63,183 nucleotides of DNA from Piscicoccus intestinalis NBRC 104926 (GCF_001515525.1 NZ_BCNQ01000016.1:1-63183); one strand, 5' to 3'; shown: positions 52,580 to 62,165, counted from the first letter of the stretch. Notes: a model not told the origin generated them from the letters alone. Numbers and translations are program-made.

Positions 52580-54340
52580 TCAGCGCCGCCCCACCGCGTC
52601 GATGATCGGCTCCAGCGCGGAGGCGGGCCGGTCGTCGCCGAGCACCGCCGCCCAGGCCGGCACCATCTCGGCGCCGTAATACCGGTGCCCGAACCCGCCG
52701 GGCACGTTGTTGGAGACGAGCATGTCGGCCGACAGCTGCCAGAACGTGACGAACGGGGTCCACGACATCAGCGCCATCGGGTTGTCCAGCCGGGTCTCGC
52801 GCAGCCAATCGGGCGACTCGAACAGCAGCGACGGGCTCCACCACGCCACGGGGTCGGAGGGATGCTGCAGGTAGGCGACCCGCGGAAAGCTCCAGTCGCC
52901 GAGCGGGCGGCCGAACTGGTCGGCGCGCAGCTGGGCGGCGTCGCCGGCGAACCGGAAGTGCGCGCCGTTGTCGACGACCGGCGCCACCGACGTCGAGCCC
53001 GGGTTGCGCTCGGCGGTGAGCACGCCCCGGTTGGGGGAGAACCCGGGGGTGCCGCTCCACACCGCCCCGTCGGCCTGCTCGAGCATCTGCTGCGGCGAGT
53101 CGAAGGCGGCGTCGCCGCCGAACGCCCCGAGCGACTCGCCGGTGAGGTACAGCCGGGGCCGTTGCCCGGCGGGCAAGGCCGCGATCCGCGCCCGCACGGC
53201 GTCGAGCAACGCCCGCGACGCCTCCCGGGGCTCGTCGCCCGCGGTGATCAGGCCGAACGCCGACGGCAGGTCGGAGTAGGCGAACGACACGGCCGCGGTG
53301 TCGCCGCCGAGCAGGTACTCGAACGAGGCCACCGACCAGTTGTTCGTGTAGCCGGTGCTGGTGGCCGTGACCAGCAGGATCGCCCGCCGGTCCCAGGCGC
53401 GCGTGCGGTCCATCTCGGCGAGCACCTGCTGCACGGTCGGCTCGATCGGCTGCTGCCAGCCGACGAACACGCGGATCGGCTCGACCGCCGCCCGCCCGGT
53501 CGCGGACTGGATGCCCCCGGCGTCCGGGCCGCTGGAGACGAAGATCGCGCCGTCCTGGCCGAGGCTGTCCCAGCTGTGCGCCGAGCCGGGACCGCCGCTG
53601 CGCAGGCCCGAGGTCGGAGCTGAAAGACCTTGAGGAGCAGACCGATTGACCCGATCGGCGCTGCGACCGACGACGGTCAGGACGGCCGGTACCACGACGT
53701 AGTTCGTGATGGCGACGACCGTGAGCACGGTGAGCGCCGACGCCAGGGTGCGGGCGACCGTCTCCCGTACGATCCGCGAGCGCACCCGGCGCAGAAACCA
53801 GTCGGCGAGTCCGGCGATGAGCCGCCACAGGCTGATGAGCAGCGCGAACGTCACGACGGCGACGAGGCTGCTGCCCAGCGGGTACCACCAGCCCGGCGGC
53901 TCCTGCCCGACGTAGGCGGTGACGTACTCCTGCCACGCGATCGTCAGGATCGGGAACGCCAGCACCCCGAGGGCGAGCACCGCGAGCCAGACCCACAGCA
54001 GGGCGCGAGCACGCCTGCGGTCCATCGTGATCCGCAGGCCCGCCCACCCGGCCAGGCCGTTCCACAGGGCGCCGAGCAGGTAGCCGACCGCGTACCCGAT
54101 GACCGCGCACACCGCGGCGATGAGGCCCTGCAGCCACCACGGGCGCGGCAGCAGCGACGGGGTGTTCGCCGAGACGTACCACAGCACCGCCAGCGCCAGA
54201 CCCGGCCCGCTGAGGCCGCCGAGGTGGCTGCGCCGCCAGGCCAGGAGCCGGTCGAGCACCCGGGCCGGAACCGACTCCTCGTTCGTCGCCGCCGAATCGG
54301 ACTCCGCGGCCGCAGCGTCCGAGTCGGAGGTCCGCGTCAT
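52580..54340 (-). CDS. Abhydrolase_9-type membrane alpha/beta hydrolase
   Basis: A 586-residue protein with an N-terminal membrane part (about 45-230: GPGLALAVLWYVSANTPSLL, LIAAVCAVIGYAVGYLLGAL, ALLWVWLAVLALGVLAFPIL, LVAVVTFALLISLWRLIAGL) and a C-terminal hydrolase: AILLVTATSTGYTNNWSVAS, GGDTAAVSFAYSDLPSAFGL, LYLTGESLGAFGGDAAFDSP with nucleophile Ser in G-E-S-L-G, and VAYLQHPSDPVAWWSPSLLF. This matches PF10081 with its PF15420 N-terminal domain, common in actinobacteria and of unknown substrate. The start ATG 54340 carries an Ala/Ser/Asp-rich tail. It stands alone. Confidence 0.88.
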   Translation of the reverse strand: MTRTSDSDAAAAESDSAATNEESVPARVLDRLLAWRRSHLGGLSGPGLALAVLWYVSANTPSLLPRPWWLQGLIAAVCAVIGYAVGYLLGALWNGLAGWAGLRITMDRRRARALLWVWLAVLALGVLAFPILTIAWQEYVTAYVGQEPPGWWYPLGSSLVAVVTFALLISLWRLIAGLADWFLRRVRSRIVRETVARTLASALTVLTVVAITNYVVVPAVLTVVGRSADRVNRSAPQGLSAPTSGLRSGGPGSAHSWDSLGQDGAIFVSSGPDAGGIQSATGRAAVEPIRVFVGWQQPIEPTVQQVLAEMDRTRAWDRRAILLVTATSTGYTNNWSVASFEYLLGGDTAAVSFAYSDLPSAFGLITAGDEPREASRALLDAVRARIAALPAGQRPRLYLTGESLGAFGGDAAFDSPQQMLEQADGAVWSGTPGFSPNRGVLTAERNPGSTSVAPVVDNGAHFRFAGDAAQLRADQFGRPLGDWSFPRVAYLQHPSDPVAWWSPSLLFESPDWLRETRLDNPMALMSWTPFVTFWQLSADMLVSNNVPGGFGHRYYGAEMVPAWAAVLGDDRPASALEPIIDAVGRR

Positions 54341-54386
54341 GGCGTCATTGAAACACCGACGGGGCCTCGGGCCCGGCGGGCGCCGA

Positions 54387-54689
54387 TCAGTCCAGGAGCC
54401 GGGTGAGGAACGTCAGCTGCGACTCGTCTTCCTCGATGACCTCGTTGAGCCGGGCGTTGAAGACCGCGCCGTACGGGGCCGAGATGTGCGTCTCGAACGC
54501 CTCCTGGTCGCGGTAGACCTCGTAGACGAAGTACTTGTTCGGGTTGTCGCGCTCGGTGTGCGGCTCGAAGACGACATTGCCCGGCTCCGCGCGGACGTCT
54601 TCGGCGAGGCCGGTCATCAGTTCGGCGACCTCGTCTTCGAATCCGGGCAGGACGGTGAACTCGGCGTAAAGGATGATCACGGGCCACAT
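54387..54689 (-). CDS. Antibiotic biosynthesis monooxygenase (ABM) domain protein
   Basis: A 100-residue dimeric ferredoxin-like-fold protein: IILYAEFTVLPGFEDEVAEL, VRAEPGNVVFEPHTERDNPN, KYFVYEVYRDQEAFETHISA, then FNARLNEVI. This is the ABM/YgiN-type pattern (PF03992), which includes quinol monooxygenases and small haem- or cofactor-free oxidases; substrate unknown. ATG 54689 (MWPVIILYAEF) lies only a few bases after GGAGGA, while GTG 54680 lies about 11 bases after it, so the exact start is uncertain. The upstream gap to 54824 has no obvious gene. Confidence 0.85.
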   Translation of the reverse strand: MWPVIILYAEFTVLPGFEDEVAELMTGLAEDVRAEPGNVVFEPHTERDNPNKYFVYEVYRDQEAFETHISAPYGAVFNARLNEVIEEDESQLTFLTRLLD

Positions 54690-54824
54690 CGTCCTCCGAT
54701 CCGCCTGCGCGCACAGGCCGTTGGCTCGGATGACTTTTCCAACCGGCCGCCGCGGAGCCCTTGGGGAGGCGGTGTCGCCGCCGATGGGGAGCGAGTCGTC
54801 ACCCCCTCGGCGAGAGGACCCGCC

Positions 54825-55058
54825 ATGAGCCGGCTCCGAATTCGCGGTCGTTACGAAACCTGGCTCGGGAGCCTGGGCGCCCCCGTGTGCCGGCTGCTGG
54901 GGCACGCCGTCCCGAGCCTGCGCCCGGTGCGCTACGCGGTGTGGCCCTCGATCCCGGTCGGCTACCGCCGCGGCACCGGTCCGCTGGCCCCGCCGATCGA
55001 GGTCGAGGTCGACCGCGCTGTCGTGTGCAGCCGCTGCCTGCGCCGCATCGGAGACTGA
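54825..55058 (+). CDS. Small hypothetical protein
   Basis: A 77-residue basic protein: MSRLRIRGRYETWLGSLGAP, VCRLLGHAVPSLRPVRYAVW, and at the end VVCSRCLRRIGD with a C-x2-C knuckle. GAGAGGACC precedes the ATG and codon use is like that of neighbours, which supports expression. No function is recognised; a single C-x2-C is not enough for a zinc ribbon unless it pairs with a second molecule. Confidence 0.6.
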   Translation: MSRLRIRGRYETWLGSLGAPVCRLLGHAVPSLRPVRYAVWPSIPVGYRRGTGPLAPPIEVEVDRAVVCSRCLRRIGD

Positions 55059-55138
55059 CCGCGCCGACCGGCTCGGGGCGCGCGTCCGGCCCCGCCGCCT
55101 CGCGGGCCGGCCCGTCTCCCGCCGCGCGGCCGTACGCC

Positions 55139-55723
55139 TCAAACCCGCAGACCGGCGAGCTCGGCGCGCAGCGCCCGCAACGCCGCCTGCGCCGGTAGCG
55201 ACCCGGCGAGCACCCGCAACGCGTACCCCTCCGCGGTGGCCAGGAGCCGCAGAGCGAGCTCGTCGGCGGGCGGTCCGGGCGCGAGTTCGCCGAGGGCCCG
55301 GCCGCGGTCGATGCAGTCGGCGGCCACGGCGACCCCCTCGTCGTGGGCGCGCCGCACGTGCGCCGCAATCACCTCGTCGTCTCGGCTCTTGAGCACGAAG
55401 GCCGACCACACGACGGTGCCGACGGCGAACCCCTCGGTCGTCGGCACCGCCCGCAGCACGAGGGCGGACAGGGTCTGCGCGGGCGTCAACGCGCGCACCT
55501 GCGCCCCGAAGGCGGCCCCTGCGTCGGCCAGCATCACTGCGCAACTGTGTTGCAGAAGCGCGTCTTTCGTCGCGAAGTAGTGCTGGATGCGGCCGACCGA
55601 CACGCCCGCCTCCGCGGCGACGGTGCGCAGCGAGACGCCCTCGATCCCGCGCCGTGCGATCAGGGACCACACGGCCTGCGCGATCTCGCGGCGACGTTCT
55701 TCGTGGTCGACGACTCGTGGCAC
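55139..55723 (-). CDS. TetR/AcrR family transcriptional regulator
   Basis: A 194-residue TetR protein starting VPRVVDHEERRREIAQAVWS. The HTH is GIEGVSLRTVAAEAGVSVGR, IQHYFATKDALLQHS, followed by a ligand-binding domain with VLRAVPTTEGFAVGTVVWSA and DELALRLLATAEGYALRVLA, resembling BetI/YcdC-like members with TetR_C_6. GTG 55723 fits family N-termini. It lies next to a 37-bp inverted repeat and is divergent from the alpha/beta hydrolase gene with a gap of only 9 to 39 bp, so control of both genes from one operator is very likely. Confidence 0.87.
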   Translation of the reverse strand: MPRVVDHEERRREIAQAVWSLIARRGIEGVSLRTVAAEAGVSVGRIQHYFATKDALLQHSCAVMLADAGAAFGAQVRALTPAQTLSALVLRAVPTTEGFAVGTVVWSAFVLKSRDDEVIAAHVRRAHDEGVAVAADCIDRGRALGELAPGPPADELALRLLATAEGYALRVLAGSLPAQAALRALRAELAGLRV

Positions 55724-55732
55724 GCCGCCAGG

Positions 55733-56812
55733 ATGCCATACGATCGCACCGTGAAAGAAACGGTGCGATCGTATTGGAAAGGGCGTCGGCGGAGGCGAGC
55801 CACGCGGTGGCTTCTCCCCGCGACCCTCGTCGTCTCGCTGCTGGCCAACGCCTGGTTCCTGTCCCGGGACGAGCCGGCCGTCGGCTTCTGGCGCAGCGAG
55901 GCGGGCCGCGCCGAGTACGTGCGCGCCTACGACCGCGCGATGGCCGGCCTTCCGCCGCACGAGGCGCGCGACGTGCGCACCGACTTCGGCACGGTGCGCG
56001 TCTACCGCTTCGCACCACGAGCCTCCGCCGAGGGGGAAGGCACCACCCCGATCGTGCTGCTCCCCGGCTGGGGGTCGGGCGCGCCGATGTGGGGCGAGAA
56101 CCTGCCCGGGCTGCTCGGACTACAAGGGGACGGTGCCCAGCCGGCCCGTACGGTGTACGCCCTCGACGCACTCGGCGACGCGGGTCTGAGCGTGCAGGAG
56201 GTGCCGTTGAATTCGGCTCAGGCGCAGGCCGACTGGGTCGCCCAGACGCTGCGGCGCCTGGGGCTGCGGCGGGCTCATGTCGTCGGCCACTCCTTCGGCG
56301 GGTGGGCCGCGACGAACCTCGCCATTCACCACCCGGAGGCGGTCGCGACGCTGAGCCTGCTCGAGCCGGTGCAGACCTTCGCGGGGCTGCGCTGGCAGAT
56401 GTACGTCGCCTCGATCCCGTCGGCGATCCCGTGGCTGCCGCGCAGCTGGCAGGACCGGGCGCTGCAGGTCATCGGCGGCAGCGACGAGCCGATCGACCGG
56501 TCCGACCCGGTGGCGGCGATGATCGACGCCGGCACGCGGGGGTACGTCTCGAAGCGCTCGTTCCCGGCGCGCCCGAGCGACGAGCAACTGCGCGCGCTGC
56601 CCATGCCGGTCTACGCGGCGATGGCCGGAAACTCGGCGGTCACCCCAGACCCCGAGGCCACGGTGGCCCGCGCCCGCTCGCTCGTGCCCCGCATCGAGGC
56701 GCGTGTGTGGCCGGGCGCGACGCATTCGCTGCCGATGGAGCAGACCGCGGCGATCGACGCCGAGCTGCTCGCGTTCATGGCCAAGAACGAGCCGACGCGA
56801 CGCGACCCGTAG
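55733..56812 (+). CDS. Alpha/beta fold hydrolase, membrane-anchored
   Basis: About 359 residues if ATG 55733 is used; GTG 55751 or 55763 would shorten the N-terminus by 6 or 10 residues. After a basic start (KGRRRRRATRWL) a signal-anchor helix LLPATLVVSLLANAWFL precedes the hydrolase: TPIVLLPGWGSGAPMWGENL (oxyanion region), LRRAHVVGHSFGGWAATNLA with nucleophile Ser, MPVYAAMAGNSAVTPDPEAT and VWPGATHSLPMEQTAAIDAE with the His. The substrate is unknown. None of the starts has a good ribosome site, and an operator spans them, which suggests a leaderless or poorly translated transcript controlled by the divergent TetR. Confidence 0.83.
   Translation: MPYDRTVKETVRSYWKGRRRRRATRWLLPATLVVSLLANAWFLSRDEPAVGFWRSEAGRAEYVRAYDRAMAGLPPHEARDVRTDFGTVRVYRFAPRASAEGEGTTPIVLLPGWGSGAPMWGENLPGLLGLQGDGAQPARTVYALDALGDAGLSVQEVPLNSAQAQADWVAQTLRRLGLRRAHVVGHSFGGWAATNLAIHHPEAVATLSLLEPVQTFAGLRWQMYVASIPSAIPWLPRSWQDRALQVIGGSDEPIDRSDPVAAMIDAGTRGYVSKRSFPARPSDEQLRALPMPVYAAMAGNSAVTPDPEATVARARSLVPRIEARVWPGATHSLPMEQTAAIDAELLAFMAKNEPTRRDP
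55738..55774. promoter_or_regulatory. Probable TetR operator with 15-bp perfect arms
   Basis: ATACGATCGCACCGT (55738-55752) and its exact complement (55760-55774) flank a 7-base spacer GAAAGAA. It begins 15 bases upstream of the tetR start and overlaps every plausible start of the hydrolase gene (ATG 55733, GTG 55751, GTG 55763). The site could bind one wide or two TetR dimers, since each arm holds the sub-palindrome CGATCG. Confidence 0.7.
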
Positions 56813-56882
56813 GCTCGGGGTCGGGCTCCGCTCGGGGCTCTGCCCAGGTCATCGAGGCGGTTCGACCGCCGTAGGAGGAGTC

Positions 56883-57269
56883 ATGGTCCACCCCGTCAAG
56901 TTCGTCGCGCGCGGAATGCTCGGGGCGGTGTTCATCACCGGCGGCCTCAACCAGCTCAAGGACCAGACCTACGGAGCGCCGATGACCGACGCGGCCAAGG
57001 AGCAGTACGGTCTGGGCGACATGCCCGACTCCGAACTACTCGTCAAGCTCAACGGAGCCGGCATGCTCGCCGCCGGCGTGGGCCTGGCCCTGGGCATCAA
57101 GCCGCGCCGCGCCGCGCTCCTGGCCGCCGCCCTGCTGCAGCCGACGAACATCGCCGGCCACGCGTTCTGGACCATCGACGACCCGCAGCGCGCGGCCGCC
57201 CAGCGCAACCAGTTCATGGCCAACGTCGCCATCACCGGCGGCCTGCTCTACGCCGCCACCGACTTCTGA
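56883..57269 (+). CDS. DoxX family membrane protein
   Basis: A 128-residue four-helix protein: MVHPVKFVARGMLGAVFITG with the DoxX R-x(3)-G-x(2)-F-x(2)-G-G start, ELLVKLNGAGMLAAGVGLAL, RAALLAAALLQPTNIAGHAF (typical P-T-N/H-x(3)-H-x-F) and NVAITGGLLYAATDF. DoxX-like proteins are linked to thiosulfate:quinone oxidation or redox protection at the membrane; here the role is unknown. AGGAGGAG precedes the ATG. It follows the hydrolase by 70 bp and may be in the same transcript. Confidence 0.88.
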   Translation: MVHPVKFVARGMLGAVFITGGLNQLKDQTYGAPMTDAAKEQYGLGDMPDSELLVKLNGAGMLAAGVGLALGIKPRRAALLAAALLQPTNIAGHAFWTIDDPQRAAAQRNQFMANVAITGGLLYAATDF

Positions 57270-57303
57270 GGCGGGTGCGCAGCCGCGAGCCTGGCAGAGA
57301 ATT

Positions 57304-57414
57304 GACCGCTCGCGAGCGGTCACGTTAGTCCATCCGCGCAACACCGCAGGTCAGGGCCGCGTCGTCCGGCCCGGAGCGAAGATTGACCGCTCGGCGCGCG
57401 TCGAGAGGTCAATC
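57304..57414. terminator. Two related hairpins after the DoxX gene
   Basis: GACCGCTCGCGAGCGGTC (57304-57321) is a perfect 18-base palindrome. 57381-57392 (GATTGACCGCTC) pairs with 57403-57414 (GAGAGGTCAATC) with one mismatch. Both carry TTGACCGCTCG. They lie 34-145 bases past the DoxX stop and 81 bases before mazE; they may terminate, or serve as binding sites upstream of the toxin-antitoxin genes. Confidence 0.5.
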
Positions 57415-57494
57415 CCGGTGCCCCGTCGGACCGGTGACACCCGCACTGACCGTCGGTCTGGGATTCACAACGAATGTCGGCCTAGGCTCTCGTC

Positions 57495-57763
57495 ATGAAC
57501 GTGCAGGTATCAGTGCGTCTCGATGAGCGCCTGGTGGAGCGGCTCGATGATCTGGTGCGGTCCGGAGAAGCGAGGTCGCGCGCCGAGGTGGTCGAGTGGC
57601 CCTGGAGCGTGAGTTGCGCCGGCGGCTGTATGCCAAGGACGTCGCGGTGTACTCGCGCGACGGGGAAGATCCCGAGACCGAAGACTTCTTGGAGTGGACG
57701 CGCACCCGGGCTTATCCACCCTGGAGAACTGATGCGGGAGATACGTCTCGCCCGCATGGGTAA
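57495..57763 (+). pseudogene. MazE-type ribbon-helix-helix antitoxin, frameshifted
   Basis: The N-terminus MNVQVSVRLDERLVERLDDL and VRSGEARSRAEVVEW is a clear ribbon-helix-helix DNA-binding domain. A G appears to be missing at 57598-57602 (GAGTGGCCCTGG). Adding it gives ALERELRRRLYAKDVAVYSR, DGEDPETEDFLEWTRTRAYP and PWRTDAG, the Trp- and acid-rich C-terminus that wraps the MazF dimer, to TAA 57763 (89 residues). As it stands the frame runs on into unrelated sequence to 57818. It overlaps mazF by 32 bases. Confidence 0.75.
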
Positions 57764-58034
57764 GACCCGACCGGTCGTCGTCCTCACCCGGGAAGCAGTG
57801 CGGGAGTATCGCCCATAGGTCACGATCGCCCCGATCACCTCGACAGTGCGTGACCTCGGCTTCGAGGTAGCGGTCGGCGCCGCGAATGGGCTCGAGTCCA
57901 GTGGTGTCATCAACTGCGACGCCATCCAGACCGTGCACGTGACCGATCTGGGCAGGCGCGTGGGGTACCTGGAGGATGAACAAGAACTCGCGTTGACCGC
58001 CGCGATCCACTACGCCCTTGATCTGCACACCTGA
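57732..58034 (+). pseudogene. MazF-type endoribonuclease toxin with in-frame amber codon
   Basis: ATG 57732 begins MREIRLARMGKTRPVVVLTR, EAVREYRP and hits TAG at 57816-57818 (codon 29). The same frame then continues VTIAPITSTVRDLGFEVAVG, VINCDAIQTVHVTDLGRRVG and ALTAAIHYALDLHT to TGA 58034. The whole is 100 codons and aligns end to end with mycobacterial MazF3/MazF6-like mRNA interferases (R-P-V-x(2)-L-T-R, V-T-(V/I)-A-P-I, V-x-C-D, L-G-R-x-(I/V)-G-Y-L). Residue 29 is usually Lys or Asn in relatives, so A-to-T at AAG would do it. As written the toxin is dead. Confidence 0.8.
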
Positions 58035-58136
58035 CGTGCGCCGGCCGCCGTCGGACGCAGGCCCGAGCGAGGCGGACCCGCCGCGCTTGTAGCCTGGGAG
58101 CCGACTCCGGCCGCTCCACCCCAGGGGATTCACGCC

Positions 58137-61100
58137 ATGGCAACGCACGACTACGTGTCGACGATCTACCTGGGCGGATCCGCCCTCTCGGACTTCCGGG
58201 CGGCCGCGCTGCTGCGCCGCGTGCAGGAGGTCGCGCCGGGCGTCGAGGCGATCAGCGCCCGCTACGTGCACTGGGTCGCGAGCGACGCCCCCCTGGAGGA
58301 GCAGACGCAGCAGGCCCTGGCCCGAATCCTCACCTACGGCGAGCCGTTCGAGGAGCCCGCCGACGCGCCCGAGGAGGCGGGCGCGCTCGTCGTCGTCGCC
58401 CCCCGGCTCGGCACGATCAGCCCGTGGGCCAGCAAGGCCACCGACATCGTGCGCAACTGCGGCATCGAGTTGCACCGCGTCGAGCGCGTCACCGAATACC
58501 GCCTCACCGGAAGCGAACTCACCGACAGCGAGTGGGCCGCGTGCGCCGCCCTGCTGCACGACCGGATGACCCAGACCGTGCTCGCCGACCGCCAATCGGC
58601 CGCCGCCCTGTTCGCCGAGCGCGAGGCCGAGCCGATGGCGCACGTCGACGTGCTCGCCCGCGGTCGCCAGGCGCTCGTCGAGGCCGACGCGGCGTTCGGG
58701 CTCGCGCTCTCGCCCGACGAGATCGACTACCTCGTCGAGGCGTTCACGGGCCTGGGCCGCAACCCCACCGACGTCGAGCTGATGATGTTCGCCCAGGCCA
58801 ATTCCGAGCACTGCCGCCACAAGATCTTCAACGCCGACTTCGTCATCGACGGCCAGGTGCAGCCGGCCAGCCTGTTCGGCATGATCCGCCACACGGAGGC
58901 GGTCGCCGGCGGCCGCGAGAACGGCACGATCGTGGCCTACAAGGACAACTCCTCGATCATGGCCGGCGGCCGCGTCACCCGCTGGCTGCCGACCGGCGGC
59001 GCCGCGGGGGCCGCGCACGGCCCGAGCCGGTACGCCGCGGTCGACGACGACGTGCACGTGCTCATGAAGGTCGAGACCCACAACCACCCGACGGCGATCA
59101 GCCCGTTCCCGGGGGCGGCCACGGGCTCCGGCGGCGAGATCCGCGACGAGGGCGCGACGGGCCGGGGCAGCGCCCCGAAGGCGGGCCTGACCGGCTTCGC
59201 GGTCTCCAACCTGCACCTGCCGGGCACCGAGGAACCCTGGGAGTCCGACCCGTACGGCGCCCCGAGCCACCTGGCGACGCCGCTGGACATCATGCTCGAC
59301 GGCCCGATCGGCGCGGCGGCGTTCAACAACGAGTTCGGCCGCCCGGGCCTGGGCGGCTTCTTCCGCGTGTACGAGCAGACGGTCGACGGCGTGCGCCGCG
59401 GCTACCACAAGCCGATCATGAGCGCCGGGGGCCTTGGCTCGATCAGCGCGGCGATGACCGAGAAGATCGCGTTCGGCGAAGGCTCGCTGCTCATCCAGCT
59501 CGGCGGGCCGGGCATGCGCATCGGCATGGGCGGCGGCGCAGCCAGCTCGATGGCGGCGGGCGTCAACGCCGCCGACCTCGACTTCGACTCCGTGCAGCGC
59601 GGCAACCCCGAGATGCAGCGGCGCGCGCAGGAGGTCATCAACCACTGCTGGTCGATGGGCCTGTCCGACGACCCGGCGGTGACCAACCCGATCCTGTCGA
59701 TCCACGACGTGGGCGCGGGTGGGCTGTCGAACGCCTTTCCCGAGCTCGTCGACGGGGCGGAGTTGGGGGCCCGGTTCGCGCTGTCCGCGGTGCCGCTGGA
59801 GGAGAGCGGGCTGGCTCCCAAGGAGGCCTGGTGCAACGAGAGCCAGGAGCGTTACGTGCTGGCGATCGCGCCGGAGTCGCTGGGGGAGTTCGCGGCGCTG
59901 TGCGAGCGGGAGCGCTGCCCGTTCGCGGTCGTCGGGGTGGCCCGCGCCGACGGGCGACTCGTGCTCACGCCCGCGGCGCTCGACGACGAATCCGCCGACG
60001 CGGCAGCGGATCTGCCGATCGACATGCCGATGGAGGTGCTGCTCGGCAAGCCGCCGCGGATGACCCGCGACGTGCGCCGCGTCGCCCGCTCCACCCCCGA
60101 CCTCGACGCGGCCGGCCTGACCGGCGAGGCCCTGCGCGAGGCCGCGTTCGCCGTGCTGCGCCACCCGAGCGTCGCCTCGAAGCGGTTTCTCGTCACGATC
60201 GCCGACCGCACGGTGGGGGGCCTGAGCCACCGCGACCAGATGGTCGGCCCGTGGCAGGTGCCGGTCGCCGACGTCGCGGTGACGCTGAGCGACCACGTCG
60301 GGCTGGCGGGCCAGGCGATGGCCAGCGGGGAGCGGATGCCGTTGGCGGCCACCGACGCTCCCGCGTCCGGGCGGATGGCGGTGGGGGAGGCGCTGACCAA
60401 CCTGCTCGCGGCCCCGGTCGACCTGCCCGGCGTCAAGCTGTCGTGCAACTGGATGGCGGCGTGCGGGGAGGAGGGCGAAGACGCGGCGCTGTACGACACG
60501 GTGCGCGCGGTGGCCATGGAGCTGTGCCCGGCGCTGGGCATCTCGGTGCCGGTGGGCAAGGACTCGCTGTCGATGCGCACCCGCTGGAGCGACCCGGCGA
60601 CCGGCGAGGCCAAGCAGGTGACCTCCCCGGTCTCGCTCGTCGTGTCGGCGTTCGCGTCGCTGCCCGACGTGCGCGGCACGTGGACCCCGCAGCTGCACGG
60701 CGCGGTCTCCGACATCGAGCCGGTGGCCTCCCAGGTGCTGCTCGTCGACCTGGGAGCCGGTCGTAACCGGCTCGGCGGCTCGATCCTCGCCCAGGTGCTC
60801 GGGGAGTTCGGCGGCGCGGTGCCCGACCTCGACGACCCGGCCCGCCTGGTCGACCTCACCGACGCGCTGGCCGAGCTGCGCGGCCGCGAGCTCGTGCTCG
60901 CCTACCACGACCGCTCCGACGGCGGGTTGTGGGCGGCGTTGTGCGAGATGGCGTTCGCGGGCGGCTGCGGTCTCGACGTCGGCCCGCTGCGGGGGCCGGC
61001 GGAGCTGTTCGGCGAGGAGCTGGGGGTGCTGCTGGAGGTGCCCTCGGCCCGGCTCCATGAGGCGCAGCGGGTGCTGGCCGATCACGGGCTGGGGTCGCTG

Positions 61101-62132
61101 ACGCGGGTGGTGGCGCGGCCGACGACGCAGCGTCGGGTGGCGGTGGTCTTCGACGGCGAGCAGGGGGCGCGGGCGGCGTTCGACGCGCCGCTGCGCGACC
61201 TGGCTCAGGCGTGGGACGAGGTGTCGTGGCGCATCGCGGCGCTGCGCGACAACCCGGAGTGCGCGCAGGAGGAGCACGACGCGTTCGGCGCGGACGAGCC
61301 GGGTCTGCACGTGCACACGACGTTCGACCCGGCCCACGACATCGCGGCGCCGTACGTCTCCCTCGGCGCGCGGCCCACGGTCGCGGTGCTGCGCGAGCAG
61401 GGCGTCAACTCGCACGTGGAGACGGCGTTCGCGTTCGACCGGGCCGGCTTCGACGCCTACGACGTGCACATGACCGACCTGCAGGCGGGCCGCTTCGACC
61501 TCGCCGACACGGTCGGCCTCGTCGCGTGCGGCGGCTTCTCCTACGGCGACACCCTCGGCGCCGGTGAGGGCTGGGCCCGCTCGGTGCTGTTCAATCCCGC
61601 GCTCACCGAGGCGTTCTCGGCGTTCTTCGCCCGACCCGACACGTTCGGGCTGGGCATCTGCAACGGCTGCCAGATGTTCGCGGCGCTGGCCGACCTCATC
61701 CCGGGGGCGCAGGCGTGGCCTCGTTTCACGAGAAACAGCAGCGAGCAGTACGAGGCGCGGCTGAGCCTGGTCGAGGTGCTGGAGAGCCCGTCGGTGTTCT
61801 TCACCGGCATGACGGGCTCGCGCATCCCGATCGCGGTGGCCCACGGCGAGGGTCGCGCGGACTTCTCGGCCCGCGGCGACCGCGAGTCGGTGCTGGCGGC
61901 GGCCCGCTACGTCGACGGCCACGGCCGCGTGGCGACGAGCTACCCGGCCAACCCCAACGGCTCGCCCGGTGGGCTGACCGCGGTGACGACCCCCGACGGC
62001 CGGTTCACCGCGATGATGCCCCACCCCGAGCGGGTACAGCGCAACGTGCAGATGTCGTGGACGCCCGGGCCGATCGAGGCCGAGAGCCCCTGGCTGCGGA
62101 TGTTCCGCAACGCCCGCGTCTGGGTGGGCTGA
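58137..62132 (+). CDS. purL: Phosphoribosylformylglycinamidine synthase, large single-chain type
   Basis: A 1331-residue enzyme with the E. coli/eukaryote layout: N-terminal PurS-like domain (about 1-150), linker, two AIRS-type ATP-binding repeats ([36 protein letters not shown]-like and [20 protein letters not shown] in the first; [20 protein letters not shown] and [20 protein letters not shown] in the second) and a C-terminal class I glutaminase with GICNGCQMF (Cys about 1175) and MMPHPERV (His 1296, Glu 1298). It makes FGAM from FGAR, glutamine and ATP in purine synthesis. Most actinobacteria use separate PurS, PurQ and short PurL; the large form is unusual. AGGGGA precedes the ATG. It is intact over 4 kb and has no pur neighbours. 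Confidence 0.96.
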   Translation: MATHDYVSTIYLGGSALSDFRAAALLRRVQEVAPGVEAISARYVHWVASDAPLEEQTQQALARILTYGEPFEEPADAPEEAGALVVVAPRLGTISPWASKATDIVRNCGIELHRVERVTEYRLTGSELTDSEWAACAALLHDRMTQTVLADRQSAAALFAEREAEPMAHVDVLARGRQALVEADAAFGLALSPDEIDYLVEAFTGLGRNPTDVELMMFAQANSEHCRHKIFNADFVIDGQVQPASLFGMIRHTEAVAGGRENGTIVAYKDNSSIMAGGRVTRWLPTGGAAGAAHGPSRYAAVDDDVHVLMKVETHNHPTAISPFPGAATGSGGEIRDEGATGRGSAPKAGLTGFAVSNLHLPGTEEPWESDPYGAPSHLATPLDIMLDGPIGAAAFNNEFGRPGLGGFFRVYEQTVDGVRRGYHKPIMSAGGLGSISAAMTEKIAFGEGSLLIQLGGPGMRIGMGGGAASSMAAGVNAADLDFDSVQRGNPEMQRRAQEVINHCWSMGLSDDPAVTNPILSIHDVGAGGLSNAFPELVDGAELGARFALSAVPLEESGLAPKEAWCNESQERYVLAIAPESLGEFAALCERERCPFAVVGVARADGRLVLTPAALDDESADAAADLPIDMPMEVLLGKPPRMTRDVRRVARSTPDLDAAGLTGEALREAAFAVLRHPSVASKRFLVTIADRTVGGLSHRDQMVGPWQVPVADVAVTLSDHVGLAGQAMASGERMPLAATDAPASGRMAVGEALTNLLAAPVDLPGVKLSCNWMAACGEEGEDAALYDTVRAVAMELCPALGISVPVGKDSLSMRTRWSDPATGEAKQVTSPVSLVVSAFASLPDVRGTWTPQLHGAVSDIEPVASQVLLVDLGAGRNRLGGSILAQVLGEFGGAVPDLDDPARLVDLTDALAELRGRELVLAYHDRSDGGLWAALCEMAFAGGCGLDVGPLRGPAELFGEELGVLLEVPSARLHEAQRVLADHGLGSLTRVVARPTTQRRVAVVFDGEQGARAAFDAPLRDLAQAWDEVSWRIAALRDNPECAQEEHDAFGADEPGLHVHTTFDPAHDIAAPYVSLGARPTVAVLREQGVNSHVETAFAFDRAGFDAYDVHMTDLQAGRFDLADTVGLVACGGFSYGDTLGAGEGWARSVLFNPALTEAFSAFFARPDTFGLGICNGCQMFAALADLIPGAQAWPRFTRNSSEQYEARLSLVEVLESPSVFFTGMTGSRIPIAVAHGEGRADFSARGDRESVLAAARYVDGHGRVATSYPANPNGSPGGLTAVTTPDGRFTAMMPHPERVQRNVQMSWTPGPIEAESPWLRMFRNARVWVG

Positions 62133-62165
62133 ACGCGCTCGCGGGGCGCTGACGGTCGGCGCCGA

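Noticed and set aside
57510-62024. A 1504-codon reverse-strand frame opposite purL
   Set aside because: Low-information GC-driven composition; purL on the forward strand explains the region completely.
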